The notes below the pieces were generated by a model. It saw only the letters and a list, made by a program, of their open reading frames with translations, did not search any database and had not been told where the DNA came from. Of a stretch of 64,000 bases of DNA, positions 45,194 to 54,341 are shown piece after piece. The DNA lies in the NCBI GenBank assembly GCA_035601835.1, contig DATNNM010000018.1, positions 1 to 64,000 of the forward strand. Direction: 5' to 3'. The number at the start of each line of letters is the position of its first letter. Position 1 is the first letter of the stretch. Both the position numbers and the translations under genes were made by a program. This stretch comes from Candidatus Tumulicola sp. GTDB lineage: Bacteria; Vulcanimicrobiota; Vulcanimicrobiia; Eremiobacterales; Eremiobacteraceae.

Positions 45194-45721
45194 TTGGAAA
45201 TCCTCAGCGCCGTCGCATCGGTCGGCACGTTTGTGGTCATCCTCGTCACGGCGTTCGCCGCATTGATCCAATTGCGGCACATGCGGAGCGGCAACCAGAT
45301 CGCGGCATTGACCGAATGCCGCGAGATCATCGAATCCCGGGACTTCTTCGCGGCGCGCCGTTTCGTGCAAGACGACCTGCCTCTTCTCTTGCAAGATCCG
45401 GCCGTCGTGGCGCGGTTGGAACGCAGGGTGCTCGATGATCAACTGCAGCCGATCAACTACATCGGAAATTTCTTTGAGAACTTGGGCGCCTTCGTCAAAT
45501 ACGGCATCATCGATCGAGGGATCGCGCTCGACCTCTGGAGCGGCGTCGTCTTGACCGCGTGGACGGCGCTGCTCCCGGTCACGCGCATCAGGCGCAAGGT
45601 CATGAAGACGCAAGCCCTGCTCGAGAATTTCGAATACCTGGCAGTGTTATGCGATGATTACATCGCGCGCCACCCGGATGGCACCTACCCGAGCGGCATG
45701 CGACGGATGCCCGACAGCTAG
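45194..45721 (+). CDS. DUF4760-like membrane-anchored protein
   Basis: About 175 residues. The N-terminal helix (LEILSAVASVGTFVVILVTA) anchors it in the membrane. The cytoplasmic part QLRHMRSGNQIAALTECREI, FFAARRFVQDDLP, NYIGNFFENLGAFVKYGIID and YIARHPDGTYPSG follows the DUF4760 pattern. Function unknown. The start is TTG at 45194 by choice; no better codon is present after the acyl-CoA synthetase stop. Confidence 0.7.
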   Translation: MEILSAVASVGTFVVILVTAFAALIQLRHMRSGNQIAALTECREIIESRDFFAARRFVQDDLPLLLQDPAVVARLERRVLDDQLQPINYIGNFFENLGAFVKYGIIDRGIALDLWSGVVLTAWTALLPVTRIRRKVMKTQALLENFEYLAVLCDDYIARHPDGTYPSGMRRMPDS

Positions 45722-45725
45722 TCCT

Positions 45726-46499
45726 TTAGCGCGCGAGTTTGTTCTGCAAAAACCGGACCGGCAGGTACGAGAACAGACCGATCGCGACCAGCAGCCAAGC
45801 GAGATCGCCGGCCAGGTTCCACGAGAATTGCCCCAGCACCAATCCGCGGAAGATGTTCACCGAATGATAGAGCGGCGTGCACCACGCCACCGCCTTCAGC
45901 CAGTACGGCACCTTGTCGAGCGGGAAGAACACGCCGCTGATCATGACCATCGGCGTGGCCACGAGCGAGAAATAATAGAACAGGTGCTCCTGGAACTTCA
46001 CGGCCATCGCCACCGCGAAGCCCGGCATCGCGAAGACGATGCCGGTCAGACCGAGCAGCGGCAAGCTCAACAGCGACCACCACGAGTGCACGAGTCCAAA
46101 ACTCGCGATGACCACGAGAAAGATCCCGCCGTACAGCATCGCGCGAAACGCCTGCCATAAGTATTCGCCCGCCGCGATCTCCAGCGGGTCGACGGGCGCG
46201 GTGACCATGGACTCGTACACGCCGCTGAAGTTGAGCCGCTCGAAGGCGCCCCAGCAGGCGTCGAAGGTCGCGGCGTTCATCGCCGCCAGACCCAGCATGC
46301 CGGGCGCGATGAACTGGACGAGCGAACTCGATCCCAGCGTCAGGTATGCCCCGAGGCCGAACCCGATGGCGAGAAAATATGCCAACGGTTCGAAGATGTT
46401 GATGGCGACGCTCGAGAACGCGTATTTGCGCCAGGCGTCGAAGTTGCGGCGGAACACGTTCCACGCATTGCGGTGGAAGAGCGCTGCGAGCGGCTTCAT
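45726..46499 (-). CDS. ABC-2 type exporter permease (NodJ-like)
   Basis: A 257-residue integral membrane protein with six hydrophobic helices. FIAPGMLGLAAMNAATFD, YESMVTAPVDPLEIAAGEYLW and VFFPLDKVPYWLKAVAWCTPLYHSV are typical of the NodJ/ABC-2 permease family. It works with the ATPase encoded just upstream; the ATG overlaps that gene's stop. NodIJ-like systems export lipo-oligosaccharides or drugs. The substrate here is unknown. Confidence 0.92.
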   Translation of the reverse strand: MKPLAALFHRNAWNVFRRNFDAWRKYAFSSVAINIFEPLAYFLAIGFGLGAYLTLGSSSLVQFIAPGMLGLAAMNAATFDACWGAFERLNFSGVYESMVTAPVDPLEIAAGEYLWQAFRAMLYGGIFLVVIASFGLVHSWWSLLSLPLLGLTGIVFAMPGFAVAMAVKFQEHLFYYFSLVATPMVMISGVFFPLDKVPYWLKAVAWCTPLYHSVNIFRGLVLGQFSWNLAGDLAWLLVAIGLFSYLPVRFLQNKLAR

Positions 46500-47428
46500 T
46501 CCGCCAGCTCCCGCCCGGTGAGGTTCAAGAAGACGTCTTCGAGCGTCGCGGCGCGCGCGACATGGCGCGGCGTTTCGACGCCGCTTTCGGCCAGCCGGCG
46601 CAGCAAGACGCGGTTGTCGTCGTTGTAGAGATACGTCGTTTCGCCATGCTGCTCGCGCCGGCGCACGATGCCATCCAGCGGCACGCGGATGCGCTCGAAA
46701 TCGACGCCGATCAACTCGAGCACGTCGGCCGCGGCGAAGCGCTCGACCAATGCGCGCGGCGAACCCTCCGCGAGGATCCGGCCCTCGTCCATGATGACCA
46801 GCCGGTCGCACAAGCGCGCCGCTTCTTCCATATAGTGCGTGGTCAGGACGAGCGTGATGCCGCGCGCGCGCAGATCCAGCAGCAGCTGCCACACCAGCAG
46901 GCGCGCTTGCGGGTCGAGCCCGGTGGTGGGCTCGTCGAGGATGAGCATTTCCGGATCGTTGACGAGCGCACGCGCGATCGAAAGGCGCCGCTTCATGCCG
47001 CCCGAGAGTTCGGGCACGCGCGAATGCGCTTTGGCGTCGAGGCTCATCAGGCGCAGCAGCGTGTCGCATTTCGCCTGCGCTCGCGTGCCGCCGATCCCGA
47101 AGAACGATGCATAGCGAAGGACGTTCTCGGTGACCGTGAGTTCCGGATCGAGCGCGCTCTCCTGCGCGGCGACTCCGATGCGCTGCTTGATCTGCAGCGG
47201 GGCGCGTTCGGCGTCGAGGCCGAGCACGCGCAGCTCGCCCGCGCTCCTGGCGATGCGGCAGTAGATCATCTTCATGGTCGTCGTCTTCCCGGCGCCGTTG
47301 ACGCCGAGAAAACCGAAGCACTCCTGCGGCGCGATCGCGAAGTCGATCGCGCGCACGGCTTCGAGCGCACCGTAGCGCTTCGACAAACCCGAAGCGAAGA
47401 CAGCGGGGTCGGGCATAGCCCGAGCCAT
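46496..47428 (-). CDS. ABC exporter ATPase (NodI-like)
   Basis: A 310-residue ABC ATPase. Walker A GVNGAGKTTT, signature LSGGMKRRL, Walker B LILDEPTTGLDP and switch histidine LTTHYMEEA are present, followed by a C-terminal DUF4162-type region. AAAGG lies at good distance from the ATG at 47428. The upstream frame runs through repeats and is unlikely to be coding. The stop overlaps the permease start (ATGA). Confidence 0.93.
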   Translation of the reverse strand: MARAMPDPAVFASGLSKRYGALEAVRAIDFAIAPQECFGFLGVNGAGKTTTMKMIYCRIARSAGELRVLGLDAERAPLQIKQRIGVAAQESALDPELTVTENVLRYASFFGIGGTRAQAKCDTLLRLMSLDAKAHSRVPELSGGMKRRLSIARALVNDPEMLILDEPTTGLDPQARLLVWQLLLDLRARGITLVLTTHYMEEAARLCDRLVIMDEGRILAEGSPRALVERFAAADVLELIGVDFERIRVPLDGIVRRREQHGETTYLYNDDNRVLLRRLAESGVETPRHVARAATLEDVFLNLTGRELAE

Positions 47429-47443
47429 TGGAACCTTTGCAGC

Positions 47444-47519
47444 AACGGACCTTGTGGAGCGGGACCTTTCAGGTCCCGCTGACTCCACTCCGTTCCTCGC
47501 AGCCACGAAGGTCCGTCGC
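47444..47519. repeat. Nested inverted repeat (family C-like) ahead of the ABC ATPase gene
   Basis: Outer arms ACGGACCTT and AAGGTCCGT enclose an inner perfect hairpin GCGGGACCTTTCAGGTCCCGC (47459-47479). The outer arms resemble the GTAGCCACGGACC units at 38108. The whole forms a long stem-loop in the 5' region of the ABC ATPase gene. Confidence 0.65.
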
Positions 47520-47564
47520 TGTACGAAAGATAAACTTCTCGGACTTTGATCAGCCATTGTCGGT

Positions 47565-47603
47565 GCTGTAGCGAGCTACAGCCACGAGGCCGCACGGCTC
47601 GTG
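47565..47603. repeat. Two adjacent small palindromes
   Basis: GCTGTAGCGAGCTACAGC (47565-47582) and CACGAG...CTCGTG (47583-47603) form adjacent hairpins. The first contains a GTAG head like the REP-like families. They lie in the divergent gap between the ABC genes and the ATP-grasp-like gene. Confidence 0.6.
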
Positions 47604-47639
47604 CCCTGTAGCGCAAGAGTGCTCGAATCTCGCACGCCG

Positions 47640-49049
47640 GTGCAGCGAGCGCATTACATCGCAGACCACCTCACACCGCACTTGTTTCGCGGTGTCGCAG
47701 GCCAGCCCGCCGCCGAAGCGCCGCAAGTCGCGTGGCGCGTCACCCCAGAACCGTTCCCGCTCTCCCCATCGACGGTCGCGTCGCTGCAGTCCCTTGGCGC
47801 CGACCTGTTCAAATTTTACCGCGGGCTCAACAAACTGTATTTCCAAAGCGTGCGCGGCACCGCCCCGGACTTCGTCCGCGAATATCTCGAACTGGGCAAA
47901 CCCGAGCAGATCGTGCGCTTGCAGCGCCAGAACCGCTTCAACCGCGACGTAGCGGCCGTCATCCGTCCGGACATCATCCTGACCGACGCCGGCATGATCA
48001 TCTCTGAACTCGACTCGGTCCCGGGCGGCATGGGTCTGGTCGGAGCGATGGGCGAGACGTATTGCGAGTTGGGATACGACCAGGTCGGCGAGTTCGATGG
48101 CATGATCCGCGGCTTCGCGCGCATGGCCCAAGCGCGCACGGGCAAACAGCATCCGGTCGTCGCGGTCGTCGTCTCCAAGGAATCTGAAGACTACCGCGGC
48201 GAGATGACATGGCTCAGCGAGGCGCTTTCGCGCTCCGGCCTCGTCGAAGCGGTCACCATCAAGCCAGAAGAGATCGGTTTCACCGAGGAAGCGCTGGTCG
48301 TGGACACGCCGGAGGGGCGGCGCACCGTCGACCTGCTCTACCGCTTTTTCGAACTCTTCGACATGCTCAACATCCCCAAACACGAATTGATGATGTACTC
48401 GGCGCGGCACAAGCGCGTGGCCGTGCTGCCGGCGCCGAAATCGTTCCTCGAAGAGAAACTCACCTTCGCGCTCTTGCAGCATCCATCGCTTGAAGAGCGA
48501 TGGCGCCGTGAGCTCGGCGATGAGACCTTCGCCCGCCTTTTCCGGCTCTTCCCGCAGACGTGGATCCTCGATCCTCGGCCGCTGCCGCCGCAAGCAGTGA
48601 TCCAGGGCTTGGTCGTGGACGGGCGGCCGCTGCACGCATGGAGCCAACTGTACGGTTTGTCCAAATCCGAGCGCCAGTTCGTGGTGAAGCCGTCCGGTTT
48701 TTCGGAGCTTGCGTGGGGCAGTCGAGGCGTGTACGTCGCCGATGATCTGTCGCGCAACGAGTGGATGGCCGTGCTCGACGGCGGTCTTGCGGTGTTCGAC
48801 CGCACCCCGCACATCCTGCAGCGCTTCCACAAAGGCCGGCACGTGCGAGCCGATTACCTCGATCGTGAAAGCGATGCGATCGCGAACATGGACGGCCGCA
48901 TCCGGCTCTGTCCGTACTACTTCGTCGCCGGCGACGATGCGCTGCTCTCCGGCGTGCTCGCCACCATCGTGCCGGCGGATAAGCGCATCATCCACGGCAT
49001 GTCCACCGCGATCATGGCGCCGTGCATGGTTTCGGAGAGCGGCTACTGA
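47640..49049 (+). CDS. ATP-grasp-like protein of unknown function
   Basis: About 469 residues. The C-terminal half shows FVVKPSGFSELAWGSRGVYV, HILQRFHKGRHV and RIRLCPYYFVAGDDALLSGV. The lysine, glycine-rich loop and later charged residues resemble an ATP-grasp fold. The N-terminal half (VIRPDIILTDAGMIISELDS) is conserved-looking but not assigned. It could ligate an amino acid or carboxylate, but no specific family is claimed. The start is uncertain: the frame is open from GTG 47601, which lies in a hairpin, so GTG 47640 was chosen. Its end overlaps the next gene. Confidence 0.7.
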   Translation: MQRAHYIADHLTPHLFRGVAGQPAAEAPQVAWRVTPEPFPLSPSTVASLQSLGADLFKFYRGLNKLYFQSVRGTAPDFVREYLELGKPEQIVRLQRQNRFNRDVAAVIRPDIILTDAGMIISELDSVPGGMGLVGAMGETYCELGYDQVGEFDGMIRGFARMAQARTGKQHPVVAVVVSKESEDYRGEMTWLSEALSRSGLVEAVTIKPEEIGFTEEALVVDTPEGRRTVDLLYRFFELFDMLNIPKHELMMYSARHKRVAVLPAPKSFLEEKLTFALLQHPSLEERWRRELGDETFARLFRLFPQTWILDPRPLPPQAVIQGLVVDGRPLHAWSQLYGLSKSERQFVVKPSGFSELAWGSRGVYVADDLSRNEWMAVLDGGLAVFDRTPHILQRFHKGRHVRADYLDRESDAIANMDGRIRLCPYYFVAGDDALLSGVLATIVPADKRIIHGMSTAIMAPCMVSESGY

Positions 49050-49717
49050 CGAAGCCCAACGAGCGCGACGAGACAATCGGCCGGCAAACGGAATCGCGCT
49101 TACCGCCGGCTGCCGCGGTGATAGCGGCGCTCGCGCTGTACGTCTTGTTGCCGCCGCATCTGACGCTAGGACCGCCGTGGCTCATGCCGGTGCTCGTCTT
49201 GGCTTTGCTCGTACCCCTCGTGGTGGTTGGACCCATGCGACTCGGCCAGCCGCCGCGGGTATGGCGTACCGTTGGGATAATGGTGATCGCGCTCGTCAAC
49301 GCGGCCAACGTCGCATCGCTCGCGCTGCTCGTCCGTACGCTCTTGGCTCCGGGCAACAAGGAGACCGGCTGGGGCCTGCTCGTGTCGGCCACCGCCATTT
49401 GGTTGACCAATATGCTCGTGTTCGGGCTGTGGTTCTGGGAGCTGGATGGCGGTGGTCCGTACTCCCGTTTAAGCGCGTCGCGACGCCATGCCGATTTCCA
49501 GTTCCCGCAGATGGTCACGCCGAGCTGCGCCCCGGTCGGTTGGAGGCCGTCATTCATCGACTACCTGTATCTGGCGTTCACCAATTCGACGGCGTTCAGC
49601 CCGGCCGATACGATGCCGCTCACCGGTTGGGCGAAGGCCTTGATGGCAGTCGAGGCCTTGATCTCGCTCCTCACCGTGCTCTTGGTCGCCGCGCGAGCCG
49701 TGGGCATCCTCACGTAA
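49022..49717 (+). CDS. DUF1345-like/channel-like membrane protein
   Basis: A 231-residue protein with about six membrane helices. FIDYLYLAFTNSTAFSPADT followed by MPLTGWAKALMAVEALISLL resembles the C-terminal pore-helix pair of ion-channel-like DUF1345 proteins, but no TVGYG filter is present. The ATG overlaps the ATP-grasp-like gene by 28 bases; a CTG at 49046 would overlap only its stop. The two are probably translated together. Function unknown. Confidence 0.78.
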   Translation: MHGFGERLLTKPNERDETIGRQTESRLPPAAAVIAALALYVLLPPHLTLGPPWLMPVLVLALLVPLVVVGPMRLGQPPRVWRTVGIMVIALVNAANVASLALLVRTLLAPGNKETGWGLLVSATAIWLTNMLVFGLWFWELDGGGPYSRLSASRRHADFQFPQMVTPSCAPVGWRPSFIDYLYLAFTNSTAFSPADTMPLTGWAKALMAVEALISLLTVLLVAARAVGILT

Positions 49718-50867
49718 GCACGGCCATCACTCTCGCGATATCCGATTCATCGTTGTAGCCGTGCGGCGAAATGCGGACGCCGACAGGACGCGCGGTCAAT
49801 CCGACCTTGGCCAGTTGCGCCGCGTTGTTGAGCTTATCGGGATCGCGCCCGCCGAGCCCGAACAGCACAATGCCCGAGCGCGTGCCCGGCGCGCGCGAAC
49901 TTTTCACGTCGATGCCGCGGGCTTGGGCCTGCTCGATCAGCGAGTCGATGAGCGCCAACACGTGCCGCTCGATGTTCTCGAGCCCCGTCGCGGTGAGCAA
50001 TCCGAGACTGACGCTGAAGCCCAACATCCCCGGATAGTTGAGCGTGCCGCCGTCAAAGCGCTCGGCGGAATCTTTGAGCGGCTGATCGTAGTCGAGGAAG
50101 TTCATCGGATCCCGCACCGAGCGCCATGACGCCAGCGCAGGGCGCAATTTCTCGATAAGGGAGCGGCGCACGAACACGACACTGAAGCCTTGCGGCGAAA
50201 GCAGCCACTTGCCGGCCGCGAAGTACGCGAAGTCGGCGCCGCAAGCGCGCACGTCCAGCGGCAGGTGCCCAAAGCCCTGCATCGCGTCGAGCGCGAAGTA
50301 CACGCCGCGCTCGTTGCACCATCGGCCGATCGCCGCGATGTCGTTGCGATAGCCGTCGCTGAAGCCGACTTGTGACACGGCCACAAGCCGCGTGCGCGAG
50401 GACGCCAAGCGCTCGAGCGTTTCAACGGTCAGGCGTTCGCGAGGCGAGCGAGCCAGGCGGATCGACACGCCGCGCTCCCGCAGGTTGAGCCACGGATACG
50501 CGTTGGCGCCGAATTCATCGTCCGGCATGATGATCTCATCACCCGGACGCCAGTCGATGCCGTTGGCCGCGACGAGCGCGCCGTCCGACGTGTTGCGCAT
50601 GAACGCGATCTCGGAGGGGTCCGCGTTGATCGCCTTAGCGACTTGGCGGCGCACCTCGTCGCGCCTTTGCTCTATTTTCTGCACGCCGGTCTTGCCTTGG
50701 CGCATCTGCGCATCGAGCATCGCGGCGACCGCCTCAAAGGTCGGCCGCGGCAGCGGGCCCACCGATGCATGATCGCAATACGCCCACTGCTCCGCGATCG
50801 GAAAGAGCGAACGGTCAAGCGGGGGCGCAAGCGCCGGCGGGCGGTCGACCTTCAATGACTCCTCCAT
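49710..50867 (-). CDS. Class V aminotransferase (cysteine desulfurase-like fold)
   Basis: A 385-residue PLP enzyme of fold type I class V. FMRNTSDGALVAANGIDW binds the cofactor phosphate, YFALDAMQGFGHLPLDVRA holds the aspartate, and FAAGKWLLSPQG the PLP lysine. No catalytic cysteine loop typical of NifS/SufS is apparent, so it may be an isopenicillin-N epimerase-like or amino-acid lyase enzyme. The ATG is 50867; the frame is open upstream but divergent from the CAP gene there. Substrate unknown. Confidence 0.86.
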   Translation of the reverse strand: MEESLKVDRPPALAPPLDRSLFPIAEQWAYCDHASVGPLPRPTFEAVAAMLDAQMRQGKTGVQKIEQRRDEVRRQVAKAINADPSEIAFMRNTSDGALVAANGIDWRPGDEIIMPDDEFGANAYPWLNLRERGVSIRLARSPRERLTVETLERLASSRTRLVAVSQVGFSDGYRNDIAAIGRWCNERGVYFALDAMQGFGHLPLDVRACGADFAYFAAGKWLLSPQGFSVVFVRRSLIEKLRPALASWRSVRDPMNFLDYDQPLKDSAERFDGGTLNYPGMLGFSVSLGLLTATGLENIERHVLALIDSLIEQAQARGIDVKSSRAPGTRSGIVLFGLGGRDPDKLNNAAQLAKVGLTARPVGVRISPHGYNDESDIARVMAVLT

Positions 50868-50903
50868 GTGCGCACCGAACTTCCTCTCGAGGTCTTCCAC
50901 TCC

Positions 50904-51485
50904 ATGCTGCTTAGCGCGCTCGCGCTCGCCCTCGCCCTGAACCTCGGACCCGCCCTTCCTGCTGAAGGCGCGCCGCCGCCCACCACGCTTGCGCTCATGC
51001 GGCAGAAATTGCTCGACGAACTCAACCGCCATCGCGCTGGCCTTTCGGTGTCGCCGTTGCACGTGGACGCGCTCGCCCAGCAGGCCGCGCAGATGCACTC
51101 CGTCGAGATGGAGCGCGCGGCGAAGCTGCGGCATGAAGACTCCTCCGGCCATTCGCCCTTGTGGCGCTACACGTCGTTGGGCGGCTCCGCGCAGGCGTAC
51201 GGCGAGAACGTCGGCTACTTCAGTCGCGGCGTGGTGAATCCCGATCTGCTGTGGTCCTCGATCGCGGAACTGGACCGCCGAATGATGGCCGAGCAACCGC
51301 CCAATGACGGCCACCGCAAGAACATCTTGTCAGTGCGCTATTCAGCGGTCGGCATCGGCGTCGCCGTGGGCCCCAACGGCGTGTACATCACGGAAGATTT
51401 CGTCGGCTACCCGCGCGCGCGGCTCTACGGCACGGACCACTCCGTCATATTCCAGTTGGCCATGATGGAGCGCGACGGCTTGTAG
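50904..51485 (+). CDS. Secreted CAP/SCP-domain protein
   Basis: A 193-residue protein with a signal peptide (MLLSALALALALNLGPALPA) and a single CAP domain. LLDELNRHRAGLSVSPLHVD, the HSVEME and GENVGYF segments and GHRKNILSVRYSAVGIGV correspond to the conserved helices and the cavity histidines and glutamate of the superfamily. Bacterial CAP proteins are secreted with largely unknown roles. The last 61 bases overlap the oppositely oriented lipoprotein gene. Confidence 0.87.
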   Translation: MLLSALALALALNLGPALPAEGAPPPTTLALMRQKLLDELNRHRAGLSVSPLHVDALAQQAAQMHSVEMERAAKLRHEDSSGHSPLWRYTSLGGSAQAYGENVGYFSRGVVNPDLLWSSIAELDRRMMAEQPPNDGHRKNILSVRYSAVGIGVAVGPNGVYITEDFVGYPRARLYGTDHSVIFQLAMMERDGL

Positions 51486-53062
51486 CCGTGCACGTCGACG
51501 CTCAACACGCCCACGCGGTCGCGGAACCACATCGGAATCACTGCGATATCCTCCATGCGCCGGCGCTCGATGTCGGCGTATATCGTCTTGCGCTCGGCGC
51601 GAGCGCTGATGATCAGCGCGCGCCGCTCCTGCCGGTCCACCTCCGGATCGCATAGGCGCGAATCGTTGGAGCCCGCCGGCGAGAACTGATCGCAGCCGTC
51701 GTCTTTGAGCGCGGCCGGGTCGTAGTTGACGCTATAGCTGTAGCTCACCAGATTGAATTTCCCCTGACGGATCGGGCCGCTGACGTCGAAGATCAGGCCG
51801 TACGGGTAGTTCTTGATCGTGATGTCGATGCCGGCCGCCCGCAGATATTGCTGGGTGAGCTCCGCGAAGTGCTTGCTGGAATCGCTTCCGGCGATGGAAA
51901 GGAACAACAGCGACAGCCGCTGCCCGTCTTTATAACGATAGCCGTCCTGCCCCGTCTTCCAACCCGCTTCGTCGAGCAACGCTTTTGCTCGGGTGAGATC
52001 GTGATCGTAGCGGGGCACGTCATTGGTGAACGCCCACGACCAGTTGGGGAGAAACTCTGCGGCCAGGTAGCCGGCGCCGTGGGAGATGCGCTGCAGCAGC
52101 TCGGCGCGATCCAAAGAATAGGCGATGGCCCGGCGCAGGCGCACGTCGTGCAGCGGCCCGCTCTGCGTGAACATCGAGAGCACGCTCAAGCGCAGGCTCG
52201 GCGTGACGACCACGTTCATGTCTTTGAGCTGGCGAAACGACGGAAGATCGTTGGTGGTCGCGTCGATGTCGGCGTCGAGTTCGTGGGTCTGAAAGTTCAC
52301 GATCTCGGTGTTGTCGGTGCGCGCTTGGAAAATGATCTTCTTGATCTTCGGCGCGCCGCCCCAATAGTGCATGTTGGCGACGAAGACCATCTGGCCGTTC
52401 TTCTCCCAAGACTGGAGCATGAAAGGCCCGGTCCCCACCGGCTTGTTGTTGAGCGGCGAACGCACGAGATCTTTGGCCCCTGCGATGATGTGCGCGGGCA
52501 GAGGCGCGACCGGTCCCTCCTGGATGCCGGCAAAAAAGCGCGTGGGGAAGGGCGCGTACGGACGCTTGAGATGCACGACCACGGTGTAGCGATCGGGTGC
52601 GTCGATGCTGCCGACGACGTCGTAGCCTTCGCGGATCTCCACCGGGTTGTCCGGATTCATCACCTGTTTCCAAGTCTCGATGACGTCCTGCGCGCCGAAC
52701 GGCTGCCCGTCGGACCACGTCACCCCGTGCCGCAAGTGGTAGGTCACGGTGAGGCCGTCTTTGCTGATGCCGCCGTTCTCGAGCGTCGGGACCTGCGTGA
52801 TCAACACCGGCACGAGCTCGCCCTTGTCATCCAGGCGCACGAAGTACTCCAACACGTACCCCGAGAGTTGATACGCGATGTCGGCGCCCGTGAGCATCGG
52901 GTTGAGGGTCGACGGATCCGAGATGTCCGAGATGCGCAGCACGCCGGGTTGCGTCCAGGAATGCGCGCCGCTCGGGCCGAGTCCGGTCGACGTCGAGACC
53001 TTCGTGCACCCGGCAAGCCCGGCGAGCGCGATCGCCAAGAACACGCATGCGTGCATTTTCAT
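51425..53062 (-). CDS. Oligopeptide-type ABC transporter substrate-binding lipoprotein
   Basis: A 545-residue SBP family 5 (DppA/OppA-like) protein. A lipoprotein signal with LAGC (Cys19) anchors it to the membrane. DPSTLNPMLTGADIAYQLSG and HLRHGVTWSDGQPFGAQDVIETW, then AIAYSLDRAELLQ, are family signatures. It binds peptides or other solutes for an ABC importer whose permease and ATPase genes are not adjacent. Its 3' end overlaps the CAP gene by 61 bases. Confidence 0.93.
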   Translation of the reverse strand: MKMHACVFLAIALAGLAGCTKVSTSTGLGPSGAHSWTQPGVLRISDISDPSTLNPMLTGADIAYQLSGYVLEYFVRLDDKGELVPVLITQVPTLENGGISKDGLTVTYHLRHGVTWSDGQPFGAQDVIETWKQVMNPDNPVEIREGYDVVGSIDAPDRYTVVVHLKRPYAPFPTRFFAGIQEGPVAPLPAHIIAGAKDLVRSPLNNKPVGTGPFMLQSWEKNGQMVFVANMHYWGGAPKIKKIIFQARTDNTEIVNFQTHELDADIDATTNDLPSFRQLKDMNVVVTPSLRLSVLSMFTQSGPLHDVRLRRAIAYSLDRAELLQRISHGAGYLAAEFLPNWSWAFTNDVPRYDHDLTRAKALLDEAGWKTGQDGYRYKDGQRLSLLFLSIAGSDSSKHFAELTQQYLRAAGIDITIKNYPYGLIFDVSGPIRQGKFNLVSYSYSVNYDPAALKDDGCDQFSPAGSNDSRLCDPEVDRQERRALIISARAERKTIYADIERRRMEDIAVIPMWFRDRVGVLSVDVHGYKPSRSIMANWNMTEWSVP

Positions 53063-53124
53063 GGGGTCGGGCCGTTCTGCGAAGCCGCGGAGGGCGCCTG
53101 TCGGCGGTGACGGAAACGGCATGC

Positions 53125-54321
53125 ATGATCGACTTCGAACTGACGGCGGAGCAGTTGATGCTCGCGCATACGGTCCGCGCGTTTTTGGCCGACCAGATCT
53201 CGCCAGACGTGCAGGCTTGTGATAGCGCCGGGACGCCGCTGCCCGGCGCGTTCGCGAAGCTCGCTAAACTTGGTATCGTAGGCTTGCCTTTCCCCGAAAC
53301 CTACGGCGGCGGCGGGATGGACTACGTGACCCTCGGCCTCGTGTGCGAAGAGCTCGAATACTGCGACACTTCGTTGCGCACCATGATGTCGGTGCACATC
53401 GGTCTCGCCGGCTGCGGCATCTATCAGTGGGGCACGGAGGAGCAAAAGCAGCGGCTGCTGCGACCGCTTGCCATGGGCACGAAGCTGGGGGCCTTCGCTC
53501 TCACCGAACCCGACGCGGGCTCGGACGTCGCGGCGCTGAAATCCAGCGCGCGCCGTGAAGGTGACGGCTACGTCTTGAACGGCAGCAAGATCTGGATCTC
53601 GTGCGCGACCCAAGCCGACATCTTTCTCGTCTTTGCGAAGACCGATCCGGCCAAAGGTGCGCACGGCATCAGCGCGTTTGTCGTCGAGCGCGAGTCGGCC
53701 GGCGCGGCGCTGCACACGTTTTCGCTGCACGACAAATACGGCGTGCGCGCGGGCGACACCGGTGGCTTGTCGTTCCACGACCTTCGCGTTCCGGTGGCCA
53801 ATCGGCTCGGCGAGGAAGGCGAAGGCTTTTATGTCGCGATGACGTGTCTTGAGACCGGGCGCTTCACGGTAGCCGCCGGAGCGAGCGGGCTCATCCGCGC
53901 CTGCCTCGATGCATCCGTCAAGTACGCGCACGAACGGCACGCCTTCGGCGTCGAGATCGGGCGCCACCAACTGGTCCAGGAGATGATCGCGCAAATGGCG
54001 CTTGGCTATGACGCTGCGCGCCTCTTGTATCTGCGCGCCGGCTGGATGAAGAACAAAGGCATGCGCAACACGCGCGAGACGGCGTTGGCGAAATGGTACG
54101 CCACCGACGCGGCCAACCGCGCGGCGGACGACACCATGCAGATCCACGGCGCGTACGGGTTTTCAGACGAATATCCGGCGGCGCGCTTTCTGCGCAACTC
54201 GCGCGGCAGCATCATCTATGAAGGCACGCGCGAAATCCAAAAGGTGATGCAGGGGGAGTACGCCCTGGGGTATCGCAAAGACAAGCCGCCGCGGTGCGAA
54301 CTCCCGCCCTACAAGATGTAG
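53125..54321 (+). CDS. Acyl-CoA dehydrogenase
   Basis: A 398-residue FAD-dependent enzyme that introduces the 2,3 double bond in acyl-CoA. GAFALTEPDAGSDVAALKS and GYVLNGSKIWISCA form the FAD/substrate site, and IIYEGTREIQKVMQG carries the catalytic glutamate. The YGGGGMDYVTLGLVCEELEY block is like short-chain or glutaryl-type dehydrogenases. The stop TAG is formed by the head of a family D repeat. It leads a run of genes with HBD and crotonase. Confidence 0.95.
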   Translation: MIDFELTAEQLMLAHTVRAFLADQISPDVQACDSAGTPLPGAFAKLAKLGIVGLPFPETYGGGGMDYVTLGLVCEELEYCDTSLRTMMSVHIGLAGCGIYQWGTEEQKQRLLRPLAMGTKLGAFALTEPDAGSDVAALKSSARREGDGYVLNGSKIWISCATQADIFLVFAKTDPAKGAHGISAFVVERESAGAALHTFSLHDKYGVRAGDTGGLSFHDLRVPVANRLGEEGEGFYVAMTCLETGRFTVAAGASGLIRACLDASVKYAHERHAFGVEIGRHQLVQEMIAQMALGYDAARLLYLRAGWMKNKGMRNTRETALAKWYATDAANRAADDTMQIHGAYGFSDEYPAARFLRNSRGSIIYEGTREIQKVMQGEYALGYRKDKPPRCELPPYKM

Positions 54322-54341
54322 CGTTCCGAGCGAAGCTCGGA
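54317..54341 (+). repeat. REP-like repeat, family D (acyl-CoA dehydrogenase 3' end)
   Basis: GTAG head plus CGTTCCGAGCGAAGCTCGGA, identical to the copy at 39076. The TAG of the head is the stop codon of the acyl-CoA dehydrogenase gene. A family A copy follows directly at 54342. Confidence 0.88.
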
